64,000 nt of DNA, taken from assembly GCF_007655135.1 (NCBI RefSeq), contig NC_045129.1, positions 22,914,274 through 22,978,273 on the forward strand, read 5' to 3'. The notes beneath the pieces are model-generated. The model saw only the letters and a list, made by a program, of their open reading frames with translations. It had not been told where the DNA came from and searched no databases. This document shows, one piece after another, positions 34,151 through 43,572 of the stretch (positions within the stretch are counted from its first letter, which is position 1; each line of letters begins with the position of its first letter). Source of the stretch: Punica granatum (lineage: Eukaryota > Streptophyta > Magnoliopsida > Myrtales > Lythraceae). The translations under genes and the position numbers were made by a program.

Positions 34151-34929
34151 TATTAAGATGAAAATTCCATCGTTCTAAGGAAAGAGTGATCCCGAAGCAT
34201 ACCTTGAGTGGGAGAAAAATGTGGAGTTTGTATTTGATTCTTATAGTTATTCCGAGTTGAAGAAAGTCAAATTGGTAGCAATTGAATTCTCGGATTATGC
34301 AATTGTCTGGTGTGATCAATTGGTGATAAACATGCGAAGAAATAGAGAGCTACCTATGGATATGTTGGAGGAAATGAAAAGAGTGATGAGGAAACGATTT
34401 GTTTCTAGTTATTACTACCGGAAGTTGTATAATAAGTTGTAAAGTCTTAGGCAAGGTAACTGGAGTGTAGAGGAATATTTTAAGGAGATGAAAGTGGCCA
34501 TGATTAGAGCAAATGTAAAGGAGGATCGAGATGCTACTATGGCAAGATTTTTGGCTGGATTGAACCAAGAAATTCAAAATGTTGTGGAATTACAGTGTTA
34601 TGTGGAGTTGGAGGATATAGTGCACATGACCATCAAGATTGAGAACCAGTTCAAGAGGAGAGGCAATACACGTGCAAGCCAAAGTCCAAGCACATCCACT
34701 TGGAAACCGAATCAGTAGAAGAAAGATGAGAAGCAATCAACGTCGAAGTCGAAAACCGAGCAAAAGCAAGATGCAACTAGCCACGTTCCTCAAGGTAAAA
34801 CCGACATTTCTACCTCCAGGAATCGTGACATTAAGTATTTTAAATGCCAAGACATGGGACACATAGCAAGTAAATGCCTGAACAAGTGGGTCATGGTGAT
34901 GCGAGACAATGGTGACATTGTGACCGACA
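34151..34929 (+). pseudogene. gag: Family 1 chromovirus gag, capsid-like domain and zinc knuckle
   Basis: Continues the gag begun at 10967. After SIKMKIPSF there is TAA (34177-34179), then a frame matching the CRM gag at 22640 (AIVWCDQLVINMRRN, RFVSSYYYRKLYNKL), another TAA at 34440-34442, then MIRANVKEDRDATMARFLAG. The zinc knuckle reads YFKCQDMGHIASKC, so its first Cys is replaced by Tyr. Similarity stops near 34929, where inverted sequence of another family begins. Non-functional. Confidence 0.88.
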
Positions 34930-36209
34930 AGGTAGTAGAAGCAACATTAGTGCAACTCCCACTATCAATAATAATCCCGCACATCTTATTTTGGATGGTG
35001 CACCGAGTTCGGAAGAGATTCTCCCGCTGTTCTTCTAGCTTTGCTTCAGAACTCAAGACTCGACGAATCATGAGAATCTCGCCCTCATCAGCAAACTCTA
35101 CATTATCTCCCTACGCACCTCCAGAAACTTCCTCATCCACCCCTTCATCTTCACTCTCAATCTCTTGAGTGCTTTGGATGGTCATCACTCGTCAATTTGG
35201 ACAATCGGAAGCTATGTGTCCGAATCCAAGATATTTGAAGCACTTGATGTTTCGGCTCCGAACAGGGCGTTGCGGATCAGTGTGCTTCTCCTTTCCTTTT
35301 GTCGCCTCAGCTTGAGGTCTATGAGCGCCTACTTCATTCTGCTGGGCATTCCACTTCGAAGTAGACCATTTGTTGACCGAACTAACAACCACTGGTATAG
35401 AGTTAAACACCCGCGATACATTGAGTATGCCGTGTTTTCGCTGTTTTTCCACCTTACTGGCCAGCTTAATCACATCTTCTAAAAATACATAGGGTCCAAA
35501 ACATCCGCAATTTCCTTGTTCAAACCACCAATAAATCGAGCAATGGTCCGCTCCCGTGGCTCATTCAGTTCGCATCTCATTGTCAACATTTTGAACTCCA
35601 TAACATAATCTTCAACGGTCATACCTCCTTGACGAATGCTCTGCAGTTTAAGGAACAGATCTTGCTTGTAGTACTCAGGGACAAATCTTCTATGCACGAG
35701 GCGCTTCATCTCCCGCCAACTACGAATCATATCTTCCTGATCTCTTCTTCGCTGCGCCTTTATGCTTTCCCACCACAGATTCGCATAATCAGTGAACTCA
35801 AGGGCAGCAAGCTGACACTTCTGGGCTTCGGAGTACTCATAGTATTCGAACACCTTATCGACGCGCTGGACCCACTCGAGGTAATCTTCAAGGGAACTCA
35901 TGCCTTTGAATTGCGGAATCTTGAGTTGAGGTTGTTACCGACGCCCCTTTGCTCCTGTCGTAGAGCCGGCAGCGCTTCTTCTTCAGGAAGTTCATCCTTC
36001 TGGTTAGGTTCATCTTCCACTTGGACATTCCGTTTGAGAACTCGACGTGCACGTGGTGGAGGAGTACGCGCCCCAGCCAATTGCTCAACCAATTGGGTCA
36101 ATTGATCGAACCGTGTAGAAAGCTCGTCTTGCTTCCGCTAGAGCCCAAGGAACTAGGCTTGGTCGAGTGTGAGTCCCCTCGGAACTTGATGGACGTTTTC
36201 CTCAGCCAT
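34930..36209 (-). pseudogene. gag-pro: Family 2 chromovirus gag and start of protease
   Basis: Read from ATG at 36207-36209. The N-terminal part (about 36209-35905) has two stops and frame changes around RFDQLTQLVEQLAGARTPPP. The capsid-like domain is open at 35901-35479 (KVFEYYEYSEAQKCQLAALE, RRFVPEYYKQDLFLKLQSIR). A zinc-knuckle region at about 35215-35192 reads CFKYLGFGHIASDC, with Tyr in place of the second Cys. The protease core IIDSGSCTNVAS is near 34975-34935 with an intact D-S-G. The frame is cut at about 34930 by the junction with family 1 gag, and RT, RNase H and integrase are missing. Clearly a different family from the CRM-like element at 20813. Confidence 0.88.
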
Positions 36210-36294
36210 TGCGTTTCTCATAAGGATTCCTCACTAAACACTCGTGTATACACTCCCTCACGTGTTTCACTCGGCCAACAAGAATAAAACCTTC

Positions 36295-36306
36295 GCTTTG
36301 ATACCA
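36295..36306 (-). promoter_or_regulatory. Primer binding site, tRNA-Met type (family 2)
   Basis: The reverse complement reads TGGTATCAAAGC, two bases inside the LTR end at 36309. It has one change from the usual initiator-Met site. Confidence 0.85.
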
Positions 36307-36308
36307 CA

Positions 36309-36938
36309 TGATAAATTCACGAACCAGAACTGGGTAAGAGAGAATGGTAGAGAGTAGAACCAACAAAACTCACTCGATAAGATGACTCGCCACGAGTAAG
36401 AAAAGTCGGGTTGATTCGCCACGCTCAAGGATGAACAATAAGAATCGGGATTTTCGCCACTAAACAAGGGACTTGTTCAGATAAGAAAATAGAGGAAACG
36501 CTCTAGGCAATTTCATTCAAATATTCATCAGAGTCTGTGATCTCTCTTACAATAAGGTGCATATTTATATAGAGGGAAGATACCTTCCTTGACTCTAGAA
36601 TAGGAAACTGATATATAATCTCCTCTAGATTACTTTCCTAAAATATGATAAAGTAATAAGCTAAAATAAGAAACATAAGACTGTTGACTCAAGCTAATAT
36701 AATAAATAATATATAATTAAGAGAAACTATATTATAGAAATATTATCTTCTCGTAACAGCTGAAGTCTTTTAAAATATGGGCCATCACTTTGGGCTGGAC
36801 TCTTCTTCTCCTATTTCCAAGCACTTAAGTAAGGTAAAGTGCTCGGGGAGAGTTGCAGCAAGGTTCTTGGCCATGGAACGCGTGAGAGGACCCGAACTAG
36901 ATCTGGCCTCGTCCTGAACTGCATTCTTGGGCACATCA
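36309..36938 (-). repeat. 5' LTR of the family 2 element
   Basis: 630 bp, minus-strand ends TGATGTGCCCAAGAATGC (36938) and GTGAATTTATCA (36309). It is matched by the plus-strand LTR at 39900-40438 across AGCTTGAGTC, GCCTAGAGCGTTTCCTCT and CCCAGTTCTGGTTCGTGA. It sits inside the family 1 gag that continues at 36939. Confidence 0.85.
36785..36937 (-). pseudogene. Untranslated copy of an integrase tail encoded in the family 2 LTR
   Basis: An open stretch of 50 codons starting right at the LTR terminus, containing SSGPLTRSMAKNLAATL and ending in TGA at 36785-36787. In a full element this would be the end of pol reading from the internal region into the 3' LTR. The GPLTRSxAK motif parallels GPITRAKAK in the CRM-like element. 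Confidence 0.7.
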
Positions 36939-37274
36939 GTATGCTTCGGGGATCACTCTTTCCTTGGAACGATAGGATTTTCATCTTAATACTACCCAAG
37001 TTATTGTATCCCGATTCCTAACTTCTCTAAACCGCCCTCCATGTCTCCTATTACTAACAACCGAATCTCGATCATCTTCTTCATCAAAACCAGCCTCGTA
37101 ATTCTCTTCATCTTCAACCCTTACTTCCCTCGGTTGAACTCTCTCCCTCCTACGCACATTAGGAGTGTTTCGTGGCTGATCCACACGTGTGTTCTCCATC
37201 TGATCTATCCGTTCATGAACCTGCTCTAACTCCAACCTCATCAAACGCCTCATCTCACTCATCATAGCCTCCAT
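36939..37274 (-). pseudogene. gag: Family 1 chromovirus gag, N-terminal part (minus-strand copy)
   Basis: Encodes MEAMMSEMRRLMRLELEQVH, an acidic linker and VVSNRRHGGRFREVRNRD. A frame error near 36990 puts SIKMKILSFQGKSDP in another frame. Interrupted at 36938 by the family 2 LTR. It is a second copy of the gag seen at 10967-11235, in opposite orientation. Confidence 0.87.
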
Positions 37275-37914
37275 AAGTACTTTTTATTCAGCCAATTCCA
37301 TAGCACATTCGGGAATATTCTTAACACTGTTGTGAGATATGATTGCTGCAAAATAAAGCTAGAAAGAAAGGACCTCACAATTCTCTTCCTTACGTGTTTA
37401 CTCTCAAGAATGTGAATCACTCTACACTCGTGTTTTCACTCAAACAAACGTGGCTTTTAACCCTCTAATGTTCTTACCACTCATGCCTTTTTCCACTCGA
37501 TAATTCTCTTTCAATTCTTTTGAAACTAAAAAAACAATTCTCCAAAATTTCCATCAGCAATTCACCAAGAACTTATCCAGGAAAATTAATGGTCGAAGGA
37601 AATTTAAGGAAGAAAGGAAACAAGAGAGAAGACAACTACTATGAAGGATTAAATATATCAGAATGTTATATGTAATTCTGGGAATAGAATCAATATAGAT
37701 CACAAAGAAAGGGAAATAACAACTTTAGAATGGTCTGATGCAATGAATTTGGATCAAATTGACTACAACTGCTTTTTTCTTTTCTTTCGTTCATTCGTTT
37801 TTTTTTTCAACTCTTTTTTTTGCCGATTTTTTTTACTAATAACAATCCAGAAAGAACAAACTTGACGAAACGAAGCTCAACAAATTGAAACGATAACCTG
37901 ATTTGGAGCCTGAT
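37275..37914 (-). other. 5' leader of the minus-strand family 1 element
   Basis: Non-coding and T/A-rich near 37795-37840. It resembles the leader of the CRM-like element at 21518-22204 in the stretch before gag. Confidence 0.75.
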
Positions 37915-37926
37915 GCTTTGATACCA
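37915..37926 (-). promoter_or_regulatory. Primer binding site, tRNA-Met type (family 1)
   Basis: The reverse complement reads TGGTATCAAAGC and continues ATCAGGCTCCAAATCAGG, as after the primer site at 21506. Confidence 0.88.
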
Positions 37927-37928
37927 AA

Positions 37929-38690
37929 TGATGCGATTCCCGCCAAGAATGACGAGACCTAACAACTAAAGGAACCCAAGATCGTTCCATGATCAAATTT
38001 GACTGACAAACCTTCGACCCGTTGTTTACGACATAAACAAGAACCTTGGTATAACTGACCTCAACCCGTTGTTTATTACGAAACAAGAACTTCGGTATAG
38101 GAAGACGCCACAAACGGTGGTGGAAAGCCGTTTGATAAGTCGATGATGAACGCCACGGAAATTTCGATAAGTTCGAATTAATTCTTCAAGAACCAAAGAG
38201 AATACTCTCACAATTTTCTGAATATTCTTTTTTATTAAAAATTCACTAAGATGAACATATATAGACATAAACTAATCCTAATCTGGCCATATCTCCTCCT
38301 ATAGACAAGGAAAATAAAACCTAAAATATCGATAGAGACATGACATAATCCATAAAGATATGAAATCTAATATCCCGAGAATATCTCCATGGGATTTAAA
38401 CTTTAAACAAATATGATGATATCTTCTCTTGATCTTCAAATATTCTAGAAACTTTATCAAACACTTGCTGAATTTAGCCTTATCCGGAATCTTCTATAAC
38501 TTGAATCATGTTGATAGATCTTTGTTGATCACGTGGTTCATGTCCAATTGGCCTCCACGAATTTGCTTGAGCCCAAACCTCTTGAATCAGGCCGTTGAGT
38601 TCATTGTTAAACTTCTTTACTCATGCTCGCGTAATCTGTCCAATTGGAACTTGAACTGGATCCCTTAAAGTCATGCTACGATGTGCATCA
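37929..38690 (-). repeat. 5' LTR of the minus-strand family 1 element
   Basis: 762 bp, minus-strand ends TGATGCACATCGTAGC (38690) and GGAATCGCATCA (37929). It contains degenerate integrase-tail codons (QITRA, then NGLIQEVWAQANSW in broken frames, about 38640-38560), again a pol tail inside an LTR. No matching 3' LTR is in the window. Confidence 0.82.
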
Positions 38691-38775
38691 TACATATTTT
38701 TGAATTTTAAAACCGTAAATCTCATAGTTTAATACTTTTCTTAAATTTATTCCATGATTTATAAATTACCTTAAA
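38691..38775. other. AT-rich sequence, nothing recognised
   Basis: Short AT-rich flank between the family 1 LTR and the foldback element. No gene or repeat seen. Confidence 0.5.
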
Positions 38776-38960
38776 AGGCTCATGATTTGTATGTTATTCC
38801 AAATCTGTCCTGATGTCACTTTTTTCCGCCAATGTTTAACGGAGTTTCTGACATGACAAGGATGGACGTGCATCCATGAGCTACGTCAGCAACTCCATCA
38901 AACATTGACGAAAAAAGTGACGCTGAAATAGATCTGGAGTAACATGCAAACTATGATCAT
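38776..38960. mobile_element. Foldback (MITE-like) inverted repeat
   Basis: Two arms of about 80 bp, 38780-38860 and 38878-38960, are imperfect inverted copies around a short loop. Landmarks are GTCACTTTTTTCCGCCAATG in the left arm and CATTGACGAAAAAAGTGACG in the right. Similarity weakens outward into AT-rich sequence, so the true ends and any target duplication are unclear. Confidence 0.65.
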
Positions 38961-39354
38961 TTTTATATAATTTTTAAACCTTGTAATAATATATAATAAA
39001 AACGTCAAGTTATAAGATATATGGTGTTATAACCTTTTTTTTTTGTCTTTACTATTTTATCCTAAATTCAATTCTACTTATGATTTGACTAATAAATGAC
39101 AAGGGCAATATGGGAAAAGGAAAGTGTCGTGAGATTAAATGTATTTGTTCGTAAGTTAGCTCTTCATACTGCATGATATGTTATAAATACACATAAATTT
39201 TGATCAATCAGAGTCTGAGAAAATATTATTATCAATATACGTGCGTTCTTCAATTTTTCGCATGCATGTGAGTTTTCAATTTTTTACTATTTTTACAAAT
39301 TGTAAAATTTTATGATTCTCTAATTTTATGTAATATTACGTTTTATTCAGTGCA
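38961..39354. other. AT-rich sequence, no gene seen
   Basis: About 390 bp of AT-rich DNA with a TATAAATAC motif near 39184. It could belong to the outer part of the foldback element or an unrecognised LTR. No open frame with domain content. Confidence 0.5.
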
Positions 39355-39899
39355 ACAAAGGTGTCCATCCAGAACCCTCACGCTGTCAAAAGTGAAGTTG
39401 AAGAGGCCGTTGAAGATGTTTGTGGAGTTACGAGTAAGGAGAAAGTGGAATATGCTGATGAGGGTGAGAAGCTCAAGGCTCAGTAAGTTGTGAGTTCGGA
39501 ATCAAAGTTGGAAGAACAATAGGAGTGCTTGGAGAACATTCCAAAGGTACTAATTTCAAACTCCGCAGAGCAAGTCCTGATGGAACCCACTTTAAACTCA
39601 CCTCATGTGGAACTTCAAGAAGAAATTGCTATTGAAGATATATTGATAGTGTTTCATCCAATCGATGCAAAATTTGCCAAAGCATATAAGATTCCACGGG
39701 AAAAGTAGCAGCAATTCCGCCAAACAGATGTTTGGCGAGGAAGCAAAAAAAAGTTGATTTATGAAGAATTTCAGGATAGAGTTCGGACAGAAAAATTGGT
39801 CATTAAGTGGCAAGCTATAAAGCACCGAAGCGTACACATGAAGACTAGCAGAAGATCGACGAAAACTCAAGGACGCGTCTTTTTCCAACCGAGAGGGGA
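39355..39899 (+). pseudogene. Family 2 chromovirus remnant: gag-PR junction fused to the 3' end
   Basis: The first 220 bp translate with VEYADEGE and SSESKLEEQ, which match the gag-PR linker of the minus-strand family 2 copy near 35085-35020. The rest leads through RVFFQPRGD to a purine tract and the LTR at 39900. RT, RNase H and integrase are absent, so a deletion of several kilobases lies between. Three stop codons break the frame. Confidence 0.6.
39891..39899 (+). promoter_or_regulatory. Polypurine tract of the family 2 remnant
   Basis: GAGAGGGGA directly before the LTR terminus TGATGTGC. Confidence 0.7.
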
Positions 39900-40438
39900 T
39901 GATGTGCTTCAGATTGCAGCTCAACACGTATTCAAATTTTTGGGTCGAAACGCGTATTCTAGAAGACTCTGGAACAAGAATTTAGCTTAATTAGATATTA
40001 AGTTTCCTATTTTGCATAATATAGTTTTCTTAATTAGATATTATTTCCTATATTAGCTTGAGTCGGTAACTTAAGTTTCCTATTCCATATAGTTTCCTTA
40101 TTCTATTTTAGGAAAGAAATCTATAGGAAAATATATGTCAGTTTCTTATTGTAGAGTCAAGGGAGGTGTCTTCCCATATATATATATGCTAGGAGGAGAT
40201 CTCAAAAAGACGAATTTGATGAATATTTCAATGAAATTGCCTAGAGCGTTTCCTCTATTTTCTTATCTAAACAAGTCTCTTGTTTAGTGGCGAAAACCCC
40301 GATTCTTATCGTTTATCCTTGAGCGTGGCAATTCAACCCAACTTTTCTTACTCGTGGTGAGTCATCTTATCAAGTGAGTTTTGTTAGTTCTACCATCCAC
40401 CATTCTTTTTTACCCAGTTCTGGTTCGTGAGCCTATCA
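39900..40438 (+). repeat. 3' LTR of the family 2 remnant
   Basis: 539 bp from TGATGTGCTTCAGATTGC to GTGAGCCTATCA, matching the inverted LTR at 36309-36938 with many differences. Older or more decayed than the other LTRs here. Confidence 0.8.
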
Positions 40439-40517
40439 GCTCTCCTACTAGTGTAATATAAAACAAAGAGTTGCACGTGGGACCATGCTCTGTAGGATGA
40501 CGTTAGGCTCCGATCAA

Positions 40518-40532
40518 GAGGTTTTTCAACAC
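40518..40532. repeat. SINE target duplication, left copy
   Basis: GAGGTTTTTCAACAC, matching GATGTTTTTCAAGAC at 40851-40865 in 13 of 15 positions. Confidence 0.75.
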
Positions 40533-40850
40533 ACCACCGCCACGGTGATCTAGTGGTTAAGCTCTGAGCGCTCCATTTGAACATCACGAATTCGAACCTC
40601 ACTGAAGATGTAGAGCTCGCTACTATGTGAGTGTATTATGGGATGGCGGTGGCCAGTCTATAATTCTTGATCCAATGGGCATTGGACTTAATCCACTAGT
40701 GTGTTGGTGGGGCTACAGTGACCAAATTGGACTAAAGTCTCAGCGAGCTATAGCGAAAGAAACATTTCGTGGCGGTTAGCTTTCCTTAGTTGAGACAGCT
40801 ACAGCGAGTCAATAACCTGACCTAGCCTTTTTATTCAGCAAAAAAAAAAA
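40533..40850 (+). mobile_element. tRNA-derived SINE
   Basis: 318 bp. An A-box-like GTGATCTAGTGG (40545-40556) and a B-box-like AATTCGAACCT (40589-40599) form an internal RNA polymerase III promoter near the 5' end. The body shows no coding, the 3' end is an A run (40840-40850), and 15-bp imperfect direct repeats flank the unit. These are the defining features of a plant SINE. It is not a functional tRNA, because no cloverleaf can be drawn downstream of the boxes. Confidence 0.85.
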
Positions 40851-40865
40851 GATGTTTTTCAAGAC
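40851..40865. repeat. SINE target duplication, right copy
   Basis: GATGTTTTTCAAGAC directly after the A run. Confidence 0.75.
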
Positions 40866-41390
40866 CACTAATGAAAATGCTAGAAGGGATACATATTTTT
40901 CTGTCACCTTATCCATGATTTTTTTTCCGGTTATAACGAAAGCTCATAGGTTTAGTACAATAAAATAGAAATTCTAATGTAATAGCTAATAAAGAGTCAT
41001 AAGCATTATCGAATCTGAAACCTCTTAATTATGAGGCGAGACCTTGTGTCGCTGCTCTACGTCATCTTTTGATTATTCATCGAAGTTTTGAAGTCCTTAA
41101 ATTTAATTTAACTGTCCAAAAATTCCTAGCATGGAAGTCCAGAAAGCTCTTAACTCATTAAACGGAAATCCGAAAGGGCTTGACTTGTGGAAGTCCAATA
41201 TAATCCCATATATATTGGAAGAATCTCGGTTTTGCTCTAAGATGAGAATTTGTTTTGATCTCTTCCTTTCCTTCTGTTAATGATGGTCCATTACTGCTTA
41301 GTTTAAAGAATTTTCAGGCTTTTGACTTCATAGCATTGAATTCACTCTTTTTCTTACTATGGCTATTATAGGTGAATTTTCTAGAGTTTA
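40866..41390. other. AT-rich intergenic sequence, nothing recognised
   Basis: About 525 bp. Open frames are short and have no domain content. Possibly original host DNA between insertions. Confidence 0.5.
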
Positions 41391-41572
41391 GGGGGGCGTT
41401 TGGTTTCAGAGTTAAAGTAATTTTGATTTTGATTTTGATTTTGATTGTGGAAAAAGACAAATGAGATGGTATTATAAATTTGACTTGGGAAACGTGTGTT
41501 TTTGTTGTGTAGTGGGTAGAGTTAAAATCAAAATCATGATTCTAAAATAATTTTATCAAACCAAACACGCCC
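41391..41572. mobile_element. Short MITE with GGGCGTTTGGTTT-type termini
   Basis: 182 bp. The left end GGGGCGTTTGGTTTCAGAG and right end CCAAACACGCCC are inverted copies, with AATTTTGATTTTGATTTTG-type inner sequence mirrored by AAAATCAAAATCATGATT. Size and termini fit a Tourist/Harbinger- or hAT-like MITE. The target duplication is unclear (TTA on the left, TAG on the right). Confidence 0.75.
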
Positions 41573-42090
41573 TAGATATATCTATTTTCTTTGAGTCTAA
41601 CACAATGTTAATCAATTAATATTAATTAATTATATTATAGAAAAATAGGGAATTGCAATGAGGAAGCATCACACCAGCTTTTTCTTGATATTCTCAACGT
41701 GACTGAGTAACTTTTTTTATTTATAAGTCGAATCAATCACAAAATTATGATCATATTGAAAAATAAAAATAATTCTTGATATCGAATAAATATTAAAATT
41801 TTACTTAATAAAATATAAATTTTCCAAATTCGTGAGCAAATATAAAATGTATTGTGAAAAGAATTCCCTCAATAAATTAAAAAAAAATTCAATGTAGAAT
41901 AAATTAAAAATTTATTAGTCACAGGCCTACACCTAGTAACTATATAAAAATCAAATGGGTTCTTAACCTAAAAAAAGCATGTACGATTCAAAAATTTCAT
42001 AATCTCGCATGAACTTATAAAATTTTCGAAAAAAACACAAAGTTTCATTATCTTCCATTATCTAGCACGTCATTTCCTTCTGTCCAAATA
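41573..42090. other. AT-rich sequence, nothing recognised
   Basis: About 520 bp, very AT-rich. The last 60 bp carry a TCTAGCACGTCATTTCCTTC phrase that also occurs in diverged form near 42232-42262, so the left end of the following element may extend into this stretch. Confidence 0.5.
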
Positions 42091-43572
42091 ACCATGTTAA
42101 ATGCTGACGTGGCCGTTTCTTTTGGTACACGTGGCCATTATCCTCCATGTAATATTTACAAATTCCCTAATCTAGCACATACTTTAAAAAAAACTTCTAA
42201 AAATGCACATCGTTTCAAATCTTTCCCAAATTTAGTACGTTGTCACCTTCCGTCCATTCTCTTCAATCCAAGCTTCGATAACCGGATGCTCCGCGGAACT
42301 AAACTCGAAGCAGAAACAATTGGATGCATATTCAAAGGTTGTGAACAATTCAATTGGTGTTTCCGACAACATTAAAATCTTGCCTTGTTTTCCTGATGCT
42401 CAACTTTCCGGGAAGAAGGTCTACTGTTGAACATATGTTAAGATAACATAGGAATCATATGATGCATCAACACATAGATCAGTTTTAAGGTTTTACTCTA
42501 TGGTTGATAGGAGCAAGTAATTGAAGTATGTGTCGGATAATTGATTTCTCATCAATGATGTTTCAGTTCTATATGCATCCTCTAGTCCATGGACTGGTCC
42601 CGCATCCGCTATTGTATGATTTTGCATTTTGTTCGAGTTGCAACATGTGTGTCCATTGTCGTTCTTCTGCATCTGAGCTTTGGATTTTCTTATCTTTTGT
42701 TCTCCTAGTATTTGTCTTGGGTAGCACTTATGCAAGTCTAGTGGCTAAAAAATAGAATTCACATGATATGCTTTATGTGTGGCGACAATAAAAACTTGTT
42801 CACTTGTATTCTCATTGGAGCTCGTCTCGGTCCTGCCTAAGGACGCTTTGCTTCTACAGCAAGGCCAGAAGAAACTGAAGTTCCATCATCCCAAATTTTG
42901 GAGCTGATACCACACGATATTGGTATAGAGATTGGTTTGTGCTGTTACATTCCTTAACTCTTCTTTCAGTTCGACATTATCTCCTTCACAGGATATTATA
43001 GTACAGATTGAAGTTAGACATGCTAATTACTTGGTAAAGCATAGTTTAAATTGTTTTTTAGACCGTAATTACTAATCCTTATGTTTAAAGGAAGTTAATA
43101 TGATCAGAATTCGAATTATGGATGGGATATGGGTGGCGCTTTGCCCTTTCTCTGTATTTCTTCATTTCCTCGTGATCGAGATACGATGTGTTCACAAAAT
43201 GTGGAAACATGGGTCAGGTTTGGCACGAGCCTCTACTCAAGGAGGAAGCTCGATCAATCCTACCAAATATAACTCAAATTGTTGCCCTTGTAAGTCAGGA
43301 CCGGCTATCTAACAAAGTGAGTTCTAAATGAGTTTTGTGAGATGACATATACAACCATAGGATGAACATGTACAGGGAGAGATTAGGCAATTCATGACGG
43401 AGAATGGACAGAAAGTGACAGTGTGCTAGATTGAGGAAAGATTTGAAACGAAGTGCATTTTTAGAATTTTTCTTTTAAAGTACGTGTTAGATTAGGGAAT
43501 TTGTGAATATTATGTGGAGGATAATGGCCGCATGTACAAAAAATAACGGCCACGTCAGCATTTAATGGGGTT
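42091..43572. mobile_element. DNA-transposon-like element with long terminal inverted repeats, cut on the right
   Basis: 42096-42265 is repeated in inverted orientation at about 43400-43568 with roughly 85% identity by eye. Landmarks are AAATGCTGACGTGGCCG, GGCCATTATCCTCCA and AAATTCCCTAATCTA. The 1.1 kb between shows no transposase. Long inverted repeats without coding capacity fit a non-autonomous Mutator-like or foldback element. The Ogre-like LTR at 43573 interrupts the outer right end, so terminal bases and target duplication cannot be read. Confidence 0.7.

Noticed and set aside
35629..36105. 158-residue plus-strand frame
   Set aside because: Antisense of family 2 gag, which is clearly coded on the minus strand.
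40541..40610. Possible tRNA gene
   Set aside because: A and B boxes are present but no cloverleaf or acceptor stem; the unit has an A tail and target duplication, so it is a SINE.
42528..42755. 75-residue plus-strand frame inside the long-inverted-repeat element
   Set aside because: Short, hydrophobic by composition, no recognised family, no supporting context.
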